DNA of 64,000 bases from Anodontia alba (Eukaryota; Mollusca; Bivalvia; Lucinida; Lucinidae): positions 62,440,910 through 62,504,909 of the forward strand of contig OZ024826.1 in assembly GCA_964016985.1 (NCBI GenBank), given 5' to 3'. A program made the position numbers and the translations under genes. Positions 44,239-56,107 of the stretch are shown one piece after another. Numbering within the stretch: position 1 is the stretch's first letter; every line of letters starts with the position of its first letter. A model generated the notes under the pieces. It did not search any database. It was given only the letters and a program-made list of their open reading frames with translations, and was not told where the DNA came from.

Positions 44239-47155
44239 ACAAGAGGCCCACCGGCCACGGGTCGCTCACCTGAGTGAGATAACTACTGCAGATATGCAGA
44301 TGTTATGCAACATTTTTCCAGTCCTGTCATCGCAGCTAATTAAAAGATCAACCTTTAAGCAGTTCTTAATTTTGAAGAAGAATATTATATATGGCATGAC
44401 AGTCAATGGAGCGTGATCATTTGAACAAACTCTCAATCACATTTCAACAGTAGGATCAATGTGAAATTTGGAGGCAATTGGCTAATTGGTTTCTGAAGAA
44501 TCATGATTTTATACATGTAAACAGCACAATGGCAGGGAAATATACTAAACATAAACAAGATGGCAGCCATCTTGGATTTCCAATCAGAATGATTTTAACT
44601 ACTGTTGATCTACAAGTCATCTCGATACTTTCAATGAACTTTGAGTCGGTTCAGGAGAAAAAGTTCAAAACAAGATTTTCAAGATGGCCACCATAGCTGC
44701 AATTTGGGATTCCCTATCGCAACAATTTGAGCTATTTTTCATCTACAAGTCACCCCGATGCTTCCTATCAAGTTTCGAGTCAATTGGCCTTTCAGTTCAG
44801 AAAAAGAAGGGAAAAATAGATTTTCAAGATGGCCGCCATCTTGGATTTCCGATTGGAACGATTTTAGCTATTTTTGTATCTACAAGTCATTCCAATCCTT
44901 CCTACCAATTTTCAAATCAACTGGCCCTTTGGTTCAAGAAATAGAGCCAAAAAAAGAGTTTCAAGATGGCCGCCAAGATGGCCATCTTGGATTTCCGATC
45001 CAAACAATTTAAGCTATTTTAGATCTACAAGTCACCCAAATGCTTCATACCAAGTTTCAAATCAAATGGCCTTTCAGTTCAAGAGAAGAAGCAAAAAATA
45101 GATATTCAAGATGGCTGTCATGGTGGCCATCTTGGATTTCTAATAGGGTTGATTTTAGCTATTTTTGATCTACAGGTCACCCTGATGCTTCCTACCTAGT
45201 TTAAAGTCAATAAGCCTTTTGGTTCAGGAGAAGAAGTGAAAAACAGATTTTCAAGACGGCTGCCATGGTGGCCATCTTGGATTTCCAATCGGAACTATTT
45301 TAGCCAATGTCAATCTATAAGTCACCCCGATGCTTCCTACCAAGTTTCAAGTCAATTGGCTTTTGGGTTTAGGAGAAGAAGCGAAAAAAAGATTTTCAAG
45401 ATGGCCACCATATCGGCCATCTTGGATTTCCAATCAGCATGATTTTAGCTAATTTTGATCTACAAGTAACACTGATGCGTCCTACCAAGTTTGGAGTCAA
45501 TAGGCCTTTCGGCTCAAGAGAAGAAGAGAAAAATAGATTTTCAAGATGGCGACCATGACGGCCATCTTGGATTTCCGATTGGAATGACTTTAGCTACTTT
45601 TGATCTACAAGTCACCCCAATGCTTCCTACCAAGTTTCGAGTCAATTGGCATTTTGGGTTAGGAGAAGAAGCAAAAAATGGCGGCCATCTTGGATTTAAG
45701 ATCGGCAAAATTTTAGCTATTTTTGATCTACATGTCACACCTATGCTTCCTAGCAAGTTTGGAGTCAGTTGGCCTTTCAGTTCAGGAGAAGAAGCAAAAA
45801 ATAGATTTTCATGACGGCTGCCATGGCAGCCATCTTGGATTTCTGATCAGAACAATTTTAGCTATTTTTGATCTACAAGTCACCCCAATGCTTCCTACCA
45901 GGTTTGGAGTCAATTGGCTTTTGGGTTCAGGAGAAGAAGCGAAAAATAGATTTTCAAGATGGCCACCATGGCGGCCATCTTGGATTTCCGATCGGCATGA
46001 TTTTAGCTATTTTTGATCTACAAGTCACCCCAATGCTTCCTAGCAAGTTTGGAGTCAACTGGCCTTTCGGTTCAGGAAAAGAAGTAAAAAATAGATTTTC
46101 AAGATGGCTGCCATGGCAGCCATCTTGGATTTAGGATCGGCACGATTTTAGCTATTTTTTATCTACAAGTCACCCCAATGCTTCCTAGCAAGTTTGGAGT
46201 CAATTGGCCCTTCAGTTCAGGAGAAGAAGCGAAAAATAGATTTTCAAGATGGCGGCCATGGCAGCCATCTTGGATTTCCGATCGGCACGATTTCAGCTAT
46301 TTTTGATCTACAAGTCACCCCAATGCTTCCTACCGGGTTTGGAGTCAATTGGCTTTTGGGTTCAGGAGAAGAAGCGAAAAATAGATTTTCAAGATGGCTG
46401 CCATGGCGGCCATCTTGGATTTCCGATCGGCATGATTTTAGCTATTTTTGATCTACAAGTCACCCCGATGCTTCCTAGCAAGTTTGGCCTTTCGGTTCAG
46501 GAAAAGAAGCAAAAAATAGATTTTCAAGATGGCCACCATGGCGGCCATCTTGGATTTCCAATCTGCATGATTTTAGCTATTTTTGACCTACAAGTCACCC
46601 CAATGCTTCCTAGCAAGTTTGTAGTCAATTGGCCTTTCGGTTCAGGAGAAGAAGAGAAAAATAAATTTGCAAGATGGCGGCCATCTTGGATTTCCCATCG
46701 GCACGATTTTAGCTATTTTTGATCTACAAGTCACCCTGATGCTTCCTAGCAAGTTTGGAGTCAATTGGCCTTTCGGTTCAGGAGAAGCAAAAAATAGATT
46801 TTCAAGATGGCGGCCATTGCGGCCATCTTGGATTTCGGATCGGCACGATTTTAGCTATTTTTTATCTACAAGTCACCCCGATGCTTCCTAGGAAGTTTGG
46901 AGTCAATTGGCCTTTCGGTTCAGGAGAAGAAGCGAAAAATAGATTTTCAAGATGGCAGCCATGGATTTAGGATCGGCACGATTTTAGCTATTTTTGATCT
47001 ACAGGTCACCCTGATGCTTCCTACCAAGTATCGAGTCAATTGGCCCAGGGGTGTAGGAGGAGTAGGCTTTTAAAGCAATTGTTGACGCCGCATGACGACG
47101 GACATTGACTGATCACAATAGCTCACCATGAGCACTTAGTGCTCAGGTGAGCTAA
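44239..47155 (+). mobile_element. Tandem-cored element (CACCTGAG family) with GATGGCGGCC units
   Basis: The start ACAAGAGGCCCACCGGCC then GTCGCTCACCTGAGTG and GCAGATATGCAGATGTTATG equals the 11982 and 27852 elements. The core (about 44560-47040) is a long array of roughly 135-145-bp units. The end is TAGGAGGAGTAGGC, GTTGACGCCGCATGACGACG and the hairpin AGCTCACCATGAGCAC / GTGCTCAGGTGAGCTA. Confidence 0.78.
44560..47040 (+). repeat. About 145-bp array with paired YY1-like sites
   Basis: Each unit carries TTTCAAGATGGC.GCCATGGC and GCCATCTTGGATTTCCGATC, then TTTTAGCTATTTTTGATCTAC, AAGTCACCCCGATGCTTCC and TTGGCCTTTCGGTTCAGGAG. CATCTT landmarks at 45976, 46121, 46266 and 46411 give a 145-bp period. 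Units lacking one arm (46547, 46682) are about 136 bp. About 17 units are present. Confidence 0.83.
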
Positions 47156-47158
47156 AAA

Positions 47159-48862
47159 CAAGACCTATCACCAGATTGGATAGCTCGCCTGAACTCGTGC
47201 TTATCAATCAAATAAAAATTAAGACTATGACCTTAAAATCCTGATCATAGTGTGTGTGTGTGTGTGTGTGTGTGGGGGGGGGGGGGGGTGGAGAGGGGAA
47301 GTGGAGGGAGGGAGGAAGACATGGCACTGGATATAATTTTGGATGAACATCTTCCATAGCTGCTATCTGTATACCAAATATAAATAGTAGGACTTGAAAA
47401 GTAGCTGAGTAAATAAAAGATCTTAAGAACTTTGAGGTAAAACTTTAACATAAAATTTCTAAGCCTGTGACCTTGACCTGTATGTTATAGGGCAGGGATA
47501 GTGCTGAATAAAATTTTGGAGCAATATCTATAATCATGTCAAATAGAAAGTAAATCCATGCAAGGATTTAGAAATTACGAGCTCTTAAAAACTTAGATGC
47601 AAAACTTTAACATAAATTTCTAAGTCTGTGACTTTGACCTCTAGGTCACTGGCAGGGTTTGGGAATGGTGACAAATAAAATTTTGGATCAATATCTATAG
47701 TCATGCCAAATATAAAGTAACTCCATGCAAGAATTTAGAAATTAAGAGATCTTCAAAAAACTTTGATGCAAAACTTCAACATAAATTTCTAAGTCCGTGA
47801 CCTTGACCTCCAGATCATAAGCAGGGGTGGTGAGAGTGCCGAATAAAATTTTGGATCAATATCTATAATCATGCCAAATATAAAGTAAATCCATACAAGG
47901 ATTTAGAAACTAAGAGATCTTAAAAAATTTTGACACAAAACTTCAACATGAATTTTTAAGTCTGTGACCTTGACCTCCAGATCATAAGCAGGGGTGGGGA
48001 GAGTGCCGAATAAAATTTTAAATCAATATCTATAATCATGCCAAATATAAAGTAAATCCATACAAGGATTTAGAAACTAAGAGATCTTAAAAAATTTTGA
48101 AACAAAACTTCAACATGAATTTTTAAGTCTGTGACCTTGACCTCTAGGTCATAAGCAGGGGTGGAAATGGTGTTGAATAAAACTTTTGATCAATATCTAT
48201 AATCATGCCAAATATAAAGTAACTCAACACAAGGATTTAGAAATTAAGAGATCTTAAAAACTTTGACGCAAAACTTAAACATAAATTTCTAAGTCCATGA
48301 CCATGACCTCCAGGTCATAAGCAGGAGTGGGAAGAGTGCTGAATAAGATTTTGGATCAATATCTATAATCATGCAAAATATAAAGTAAATCCATACAAGG
48401 ATTTAGAAATTAAGAGATCTTAAAAACTTTAACCCAAAACTTTAACATAAATTCTAAGTCCGTGACCTTGACCTTTAGGTCATAAGCAGGGGTGGGGGTA
48501 GTGCCAAATAAAATTTTGGACCAATATCTATTATCATGCCAAATATACAGTAAATCCATGCAAGAATTTAGAAATTAAGAGATCTTAAAAACTTTGACAC
48601 AAAAGTTTAACATAAAATTTCTTAGTCTGAGACCTTGACCTATAGGTCATGAGCAGGGGTGTGGATAGGACTCAATAAAATTTTGGACCAACATCTATAT
48701 TTATACCAAATATAAACTAAATCCATTAGAGGATTTAGAAAATATGAGATCTTAAAAACTTTGACGTAAAACTAACATTTTTGTTAATGCCGACGCCAAT
48801 GCCGATGCCAACGCCGGGAGTAGTGCAACAGCTCTTCCTGTACTTTTGTACAGGCGAGCTAA
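47159..48862 (+). mobile_element. Tandem-cored element (CGCCTG variant family)
   Basis: The start ACAAGACCTATCACCAGATT (CTATC...GATAG stem) is followed by AGCTCGCCTGAA. The end is AGCTCTTCCTGTACTTTTGT then ACAGGCGAGCTAAAA. The 5' GCTCGCCTG complements the 3' CAGGCGAGC, a paired change from the CACCTG/CAGGTG of the main family. The core has about eight units of roughly 165-170 bp with GTCCGTGACCTTGACCTC, CAGGTCATAAGCAGGGGTGG and ATCAATATCTATAATCATGC. A GT plus G-run tract is at 47251-47288. Confidence 0.8.
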
Positions 48863-49036
48863 AAAACCTTCTTGGATTATTAAATGTCATTTTTTGAGTA
48901 ATATGGAGCCTCTGAAGAAATCGTTGATGACAGATGACCCACGATGCAAAGATGCCCAAAGAACAACAGACACAAGGTGATCATAGTAGCTCACCATGAG
49001 CACTTCATGCTCAGGTAGCACTTCATGCTCAGGTGA
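48863..49036 (+). mobile_element. 3' remnant of a tandem-cored element with duplicated hairpin arm
   Basis: GGAGCCTCTGAAGAAATCG, then GATCATAGTAGCTCACCATG and GAGCACTTCATGCTCAGGT, with GCACTTCATGCTCAGGTGAGC following. The last half of the hairpin (CACTTCATGCTCAGGT) is present twice in tandem. Confidence 0.6.
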
Positions 49037-49550
49037 GCTAAAAATCTTTTTTAACTGTGATTTTATATGATTTTTTCCAAAGGGACTAAATTTGACCTTG
49101 CCAAAAATAGGTCAAGGTCAACCCAGGGTCATCATAGGAACAAATTTTGATAGGCCTATGTCCCCAGTGCTGTATACATAGTCTAATGGCCTACTGATTG
49201 CGGAGAAGAAAAAATTTCAAAGGGTTTTTACCATATACGGCCCTGGTAGCCATCTTGGTCATATGACCTCGACCCCACGAACAAACTTTCGTTTCCCCAA
49301 CCCCTGGAGGCCCTTTATGCAATTTGGCTTCAATCGGCCCAGTGGCTTCGGAGAATTTTCGATGTCAACCGATACTTTTTGTCATTGTGGCCCATTTCTG
49401 CAAGTTTCATAACAGTCTATGATAGTTCCAGAAAAATCCATTGTTTTCACTTTTTCCCATACATAAGGGGCCAAATTTGACCTTGCCATAAAACAGGTCA
49501 AGGTCAACCCAGGGTCATCATGAGAAAAACTACGTCCCCAATGCCACATA
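49037..49550 (+). repeat. Partial array units (GGTCAAGGTCAACCCAGGGTC)
   Basis: About one and a half units of the family seen at 22746-25618 and 29871-30836, with CCATATACGGCCCTGG and CCATCTTGGTCATATGACC. No ends. A TA-flanked element starts at 49551. Confidence 0.55.
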
Positions 49551-51110
49551 CAGTGGAACCTCCACTAACAGTCACCTCTGATGAGCGGTCACCTCCCATT
49601 AACGGCCATTTTAATTCCCCCCCCCCAGGTTTTTTTCCTATATACAGTCGACTCTCGTTATCTCGAACTTCACGGGACCTGATAAAAATGTTCGAGTTAT
49701 CAGTAGTTCGAGACAACCAAATTGTGACGTCATTGGTATGACGATTGTTCGCCTCAACATGCTTGGAAGGCACATGTATATGGCAATTTAAATAATTTAC
49801 GCGTACTTCAGTTTGCATTGTTACTGTTTGTTTTAGGAGATGCAATGGTTTTCTTGAAATAATATCATCAATAAATGTTAATAATAATAAATTTCAAACG
49901 TCTCTTGTTGTCTTTTAAACTCCTGCAAATTTGGATTTCCATGATCTATAAATAAATTACTGGTTTCCGGGTTGTGTTAGCTATACGTTATGAACTGGTT
50001 TGGATTAGCTCCCTTCGCATAGACGACTCGATAAAGAGTGGACTGGTTTCCGCTTTTGCATAAAACGCGGCAGCTGTAAGCTGGTTTGGATTATCTCCCC
50101 TGGCATAAACGAACCATTTCAGCGCGGCAAACTGTAGATCCTGCAGAGAAAGCTCGTTATGAACCATCTCATCTGGACCTACACTATTTGTGCGGGTATC
50201 CGTACCAGTCTACAGGGTCGGAAGGGTTAACATCGGTACCCACGTGTAATTCGTCTATTTGAGGCCGTGCACGACAACTCCTATTAGAAGACTGTGCGAC
50301 TGTCAAAGACTCGGATCAGCCTGCTGCCCACGAATTTTCCATTATATGCATGAGCCTTATCTGGGCTTACCAAAGAGCACTGCCTGACCAAAGAGTAACA
50401 AGCAAAGATTCAGACTTAGCTAGCCTGATCAATACAGGCTAGAGAAACTTCGTTGATTAATCTTCGATAACACTATTCTGGGCCGCTTTTTATCTAACAA
50501 ATCAATGACACGAGACGGTGGTGAGCGCTGCGTGTCAAACCCGACTCGACACGCATGTGATTTCATAATTACGGATTTTAGACATTGTTTGTGTTGTTTG
50601 TAATTACCTGGACAAAGGGGAAAATTAAAATATTGATTTATTTATCAATGACCTATTATGATTTTCATTAACTGAGAGACCGGCGGCGCCGCATCTTAAC
50701 ATTTTTTTTCCTTCGTCATGGTCCGAGTTCCAGATTCGCGGTTGTAAAAACTGTGAAAAATATATTCAGGGACTGAAAATGATGGATGAGATAGCCGAAG
50801 TGTCGACATAAAAGTAGTTCGACATACGCAAAGCTGAAATACAATAAATACATAGGGAAAATAATCGGGACTTAGATATCAGTTCGACATAAGTGATAGG
50901 ATCGAGATAAGAGGGGTCGAGATAACGAGAGTCAACTGTATTTTACCTCTGATAAATGGTCACCTCCCTCCTCCGGTCAGCAGCCATAATAATTTATGAT
51001 TTTATGGCCAAAATCCCTCCGTTAAACAGTCAAACTGACAGAGGATCGGAAAAACCGGCGACATTGAAATTGAAAGTAGAAAAACAAAAAATTCATGGAA
51101 ATCGCATCTC
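49551..51110. mobile_element. Outer pogo/Tigger-like element (CAGTGGAACCTC end), interrupted
   Basis: CAGTGGAACCTCCACTAACA begins after TA at 49549-49550. GGTCACCTCTGATGAGCGG then CATTAACGGCCATTTTA continue to 49642 and resume at 50941 with TTTTACCTCTGATAAATGG. The expected right inverted end is not found before the next element at 51127, so its 3' limit is uncertain. A C-run at about 49617-49626 lies in it. Confidence 0.5.
49643..50940. mobile_element. TA-flanked pogo/Tigger-like element, 1.29 kb
   Basis: TA at 49643-49644 and 50939-50940 flank CAGTCGACTCTCGTTATCTC at the left and GATAACGAGAGTCAACTG at the right, clear inverted termini. It is nested in the CAGTGGAACCTC element and has the termini of the MITE at 27339-27666. 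No transposase ORF is visible, so it is non-autonomous or fully decayed. Confidence 0.78.
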
Positions 51111-52146
51111 GCATCAAAAAAAAAAAACAAGAAGCCCATGGGCCACAACGCTCACCTGAGTAAATGACCCCGGGGGCATGGCCAATTTGGACCCCAGGGG
51201 CATGGTTGGCAGGATTTATGTAGGGGACCACTAAACATTGCTACATACTAAATATATGAGCTGTGGGCCTCATGGTTTCAGAGAAGCTCTTTTAAGTTTT
51301 TCCCATTATAAGTCTAAGCTGTGGGCCTGATGGTTTCAAAGAAGAAGATCTTTTTAAGTTTTTTCCCATTATAAGTCTGTGGGAGTAAATGACCCCAGGG
51401 GCATGGCCAATTTGGACCCCAGGCGCTTCATTGGCAGGATTTATGTAGGGGACCACTAAACATTGCTACATACTAAATATTTAAGCTTTGGGCCTCATAG
51501 TTCAAGAGAAAAAGATTTTTGAAATTTGTTTTCCACTATAAGTCCATGGGAGCTACTAATCCCCTGAGAAATGGCCAATTTGGACCCCAGGGGCATGGTT
51601 GGAAGAATTAATGTAGAAGAACATCAAATATTGCTACACACTAAATCTGTTAGCTCTGGGCCTCATAGTTTCAGAGAAAAAGATTTTGAAGGTTCTTAGG
51701 CTACACGGTTCTATATAAACATATGACCCCTGGGGTGTGACCAGTTTGAACCCCAGGGGCATGATTGGTGGGATTTAAGTAGGGGACCACTACACATTTC
51801 TACAAACTAAATATATAAGCTATGGGCCTCATAGCTTCAGAGAAAAAGCTTTTTAGGTTTTTCCCATTTTAATTCTATAGGGGCTAATGACCCCCGGGGC
51901 ATGGCCAATTTGGACCCCAGGGGCTTAGTTGGCAGGATTTATGTAGGAGATCACTAAACATTGCTACATACTTAATCTGTTAGCTCTGGGCCTCATGGTT
52001 TCAAAGAAGAAGATTTTTGAATGTTCTTTAGCTATATAGCTCTATATAAATATATGACCCCCTGGGGTGTGGCCAGTCTGGAGCCCAGGGGCTTGATTAC
52101 CAGGATTTATGTAGGGGGCCACTAAACATTGCTATACACTAAATAT

Positions 52147-53268
52147 ACTAGACCATGAAGTGAGCATATGCTCACTAATATCCCCGGCCATGGCCATCAG
52201 TGATAACACACAAATAGCCAGAACAACTTAGGGAAATAACTCTAAGTGACCTGACCCCACAGCCCCTACTTTCATTCCAACAATACAACTAGTCATATGT
52301 ACTAAATTTCAAGATTCTAGGTAGAGTAGTTCTTGAGAAATCTTTGACACAAAATAAATGTTAACTCGCACACAAATAGCCAGAACAACAAAGGGAAATA
52401 ACTCTAAGAGCCTGGTCCCATGGCCCCTATTTTCTTTCCCACAATACCACTAGTCATACTTGACATGTGTACAAAATTTCAAGATTCTAGGTACAGTAGT
52501 TATTGAGAAATCTTTGACACAAAATAAATGTTTACTCACACACAAATAGCCAGAACAACAGAGGGAAATATATATAAGGGACCTGGCCCCACAGCCCCTA
52601 TTTTCTTTCCCACAATTCAACTAGTCATACTTGTCATGTGTACAAAATTTCAAGTTTCTAGGTATAGTAGTTCTTGAGAAATCTTACACAAACAGGCAGA
52701 ACAACAAAAGGAAATAACTCTAAGGGCCTGGTCCCATGACCACTATTTTCTTTCCCACAATACAACTAGTCATACTTGTCATGTGTACAAAATTTCAAGA
52801 TTGTAGGTACAGTAGTTTTTGAGAAATCTTTGACACAAAATGAATGTTTACTCACACACAAATAGCCAGAACAACTAAGGGAAATAACTCTAAGTGACCT
52901 GATGACACAACCCCTATTTTCTTTCCCACAATACAACTAGTCATACTTGTCATGTTTACTAAATTCAAGATTCTAGGTAGAGTAGTTTTTGAGAAATTCT
53001 TGACACAAAAAAAATGTTTACTCGCACACAAATAGCCAGAACAACAAAGGGAAATAACTCGAAGGGACCTGGCCCAACAGCCCCTTTTTTCTTTCCCACA
53101 ATACAACTAGTCATACTTGTGATGTGTACAAAATTTCAAGATTCTAGGTATAGTAGTTCTTGGGAAATCTTTGACACAAAATAAATGTTATCTCACAGAC
53201 AGAATGACACACAGAAAAGACAAAAACTATATACCCTCTTAGCATACTTCGTATGCCAGGGGTATAAT
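52147..53268 (+). mobile_element. Nested tandem-cored element (TATMCCCC family), no target duplication
   Basis: The start ACTAGACCATGAAGTGAGCA forms a GTGAGCATATGCTCAC stem, then AATATCCCCGG. The end is ATATACCCTC, a CATACTTCGTATG hairpin, then AGGGGTATAA. Units of roughly 163 bp carry CACACAAATAGCCAGAACAA, GGGAAATAACTCTAAG and ACAATACAACTAGTCATACT. Joining the flanks gives ACTAAATATA plus TAAGCTGTGGG, exactly the intact unit of the host array, so insertion produced no target duplication. Confidence 0.78.
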
Positions 53269-55747
53269 AAGCTGTGGGCCTCAAGGTTATAGAGAAAAAG
53301 ATTTTTTTTAAGTTTTTCCCTGTATAAGTCTATGGGAGCTAATGACCCCTGGGGCATGGCCAGTTTAGACCCCAGGGTCTTGATTGGCGGGATTTATGTT
53401 GGGGACCACTTAACATTGCTACACACTAAATCTATAACTGTGGGCCTCATGGTTTCAGAGAAGAAGATTTTTTAAGTTTTTCCCATTATAAGTCTATGGG
53501 AGCAAATGACCCCTGGGGCATGGCTGGTTTGGACCCAAGGGGCTTGATTAGCAGGATTTATGTAGGAGACCACTAAACACAGCTACATACTTAATCTGTT
53601 AGCTCTCTGCCTCATGGTTACAGAGAAGAAGATTTTTAAAGTTTATTAGCTATATAGCTTTATATATACATATGACCCCTGGGGTGTGGTAAGTTTAGAG
53701 CCCAGGGGCTTGATTGGCAGGATTTATGTAGGTGACCACTACACATTGCTACATACTCAATATATAAGCTGTGGGCTACATGGTTTCAGAGAAGAAGATT
53801 TTTTAAGTTTTTTGCATTATAAGTCTATGGGAACTAATGACCCCCAGGGCATGGCCAGTTTGGATCCCAGGGGCTTGATTGGCAGGATTTACATAGTGAA
53901 CCAATACACATTGCTACATACTAAATATATAAGATGTTAGCTTCAGAGAAGAAGATTTTTAAAGTTTTTCCCATTATAAGTCTATGGGAGCTAATGACCC
54001 CTGGGGTGTGGCCAATTTGGACCCCAGGGGAGTGGTTGTCAGGATTTATGTAAGAGACCACTTAACATTGCTTCATACTTAATCTATTAGCTCTTGGCCT
54101 CATAGTTTCAGAGAAGAAGATTTTTGAAGGTGCTTTAGTTATATAGCCCTATATATGACCCCTGGGGCATGGCCAATTTGGACCCCAGGGGCTTGATTTG
54201 CAGGATTTATGTAGGGGACCACTAAATATTGCTACATACTAAATATGTAAGCTGTGGGCCTCATGGTTTCAGAGAAAAAGATTTTTTGAAAGTTTTTTCC
54301 ATTGTAAGTCTATGGGAGCTAATGACCCTGGGGCATGGCCAGTTTGGACCCCAGGGGCTTGATTGGCAAGATTTAAGTAGGGGACCACTACACATTGCTA
54401 CATACTAAATATATAAGCTGTGGGCCGCTTGGCTATAGAGAAGAAGAATTCTTAGGTTTTTCCCATTTTAAGTCTATGGGAGCTAATGACCCCCGGGGAA
54501 TGGCCAATTTGGACCCCAGGGGCATGGTTGGCAGGATTTCTGTAGGAGACCACCAACCATCACTACTTAATCTGTTAGCTCTGGGCCTCATAGTTTCTAA
54601 GAAGAAGATTTTTGAATGTTCTTTAGCTATATAGCTCTATATAAATATATGACCCCCCTGGAGTGTGGCCTGTTTGGAGCCCAGGGGCTTGATTAGCAGG
54701 ATTTATGTAGGAGACCACTAAAAATTGCTATACACCAAATATTTGTGGACCTCAAGGTTTCAGAGAAGAAGATTTTTTAAGTTTTTTCCATTATAAGTCT
54801 ATGGGAGCTATTGACCCACCCCAAGGGTGTGGCCAGTTTAGACCCCAGGGTCTTGATTAGCAGGATTTATGTAGGGGACCACTAAACATTGCTTCACACT
54901 AAATATATAAGCTGTCAGCCTCATGGTTTCAGAGAAGAAAATTTTTTAAGTTTTTCCCATTGCAAGTTAATGGGAGCAAATGAACCCTGGGGCGTGGCCG
55001 GTTTGGACCCAAGGGGCTTGATTGGCAGGATTTATGTAGGAGACCACTAAACACAGCTACATACTTAATCTGTTAGCTCTCTGCCTCACAGTTTCAGAGA
55101 AGAAGATTTTTGAAGATTATTAGCTATATAGCTCTATATATACATATGACTCCCAGAGAAGAAGACTTTTTAAGGTTTTCCCATATCTGAAGTCTATGGA
55201 AGCTAATGACCTTTGGGGTGTGGCCAATGTGGACCCCAGGGGCATGGTTGGCAGGATTTATGTAGGAGACCACTTAACATCGCTTCATACTAAATCTATT
55301 AGCTCTCAGCCTCATGTTTTCAGAGATGAAGATTTTTGAAGGTTCTTTAGCTATACAGCTCTATATAAGCATATGACCCCTGGGGTGTGGCCAATCTGGA
55401 CCCCAGCAGCTTGATTGGCAGGATTTATGTACTAAATCTATAACTGTGGGCCTCATGGTTTCAGAGAAGAAGATTTTTTAAGTTTTTCCCATTATAAGTC
55501 TATGGGAGCAAATGACTCCTGGGGCATGGCTGGTTTGGACCCAAGGGGCTTGACATTAGCACTACACATTGCTACATACTAAATATATAAGCTCAGGGCC
55601 TCGTGGTTTCAGAGAAGAAAATTTTGTAAGGTTTTTCCCATTACAAGTCTGGAAGCTAATGACCTCCGGGGCATGGCCAGTTTGGGCCCCAGGGGCTTGA
55701 TTGGCTGGATTTATGTAGGGCACCACTAAATATTGCTCAATACTAAA

Positions 55748-56107
55748 TACAGCCAAACTTTGATGGCTCAAACATCTTTGGGACCATAGAAAACTGTTCG
55801 AGACATGGATGGTTTGAGCCACTGAAAGTTAATTATGGTGCCGTCAGGAAGCAAATGGCGATAATTTAGGGATTTTTTTTTTATGTTCTACACAATAATT
55901 GTATGTTGAGTGTACTCATTAGAATTGCCTTGATGAGGCGATTCTAATGAGTACACACAACATACAATTTCAGGATAAAATAAGAAAATTTCCCTAAATA
56001 TTTGTTTTCTTGAGCTATCGGAAGAATTTCCTAGGGACTCAAAAACGACTTCGAATCATCCAAGGTAAACGAGCCATCCATGTTCGAGCCATCGAGGTTA
56101 TACTGTA
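55748..56107. mobile_element. TA-flanked pogo/Tigger-like MITE with 33-nt-arm hairpin
   Basis: TA at 55748-55749 and 56106-56107 flank a 356-bp element with ends CAGCCAAACTTTGATGGCTC and GAGCCATCGAGGTTATACTG. The pre-insertion site ACTAAATATGTAAGCTGTGGG matches other units of the array (near 54238). Its central hairpin pairs 55898-55930 with 55936-55968 at 31 of 33 positions. Confidence 0.82.

Noticed and set aside
44684..46970. Repeated open frames with KFGVNWPFGSGEEAKNRFSRW-like words
   Set aside because: The words come from the 145-bp unit read in a frame that happens to lack stops. Units vary in length and frame, and there is no start, stop or splice pattern.
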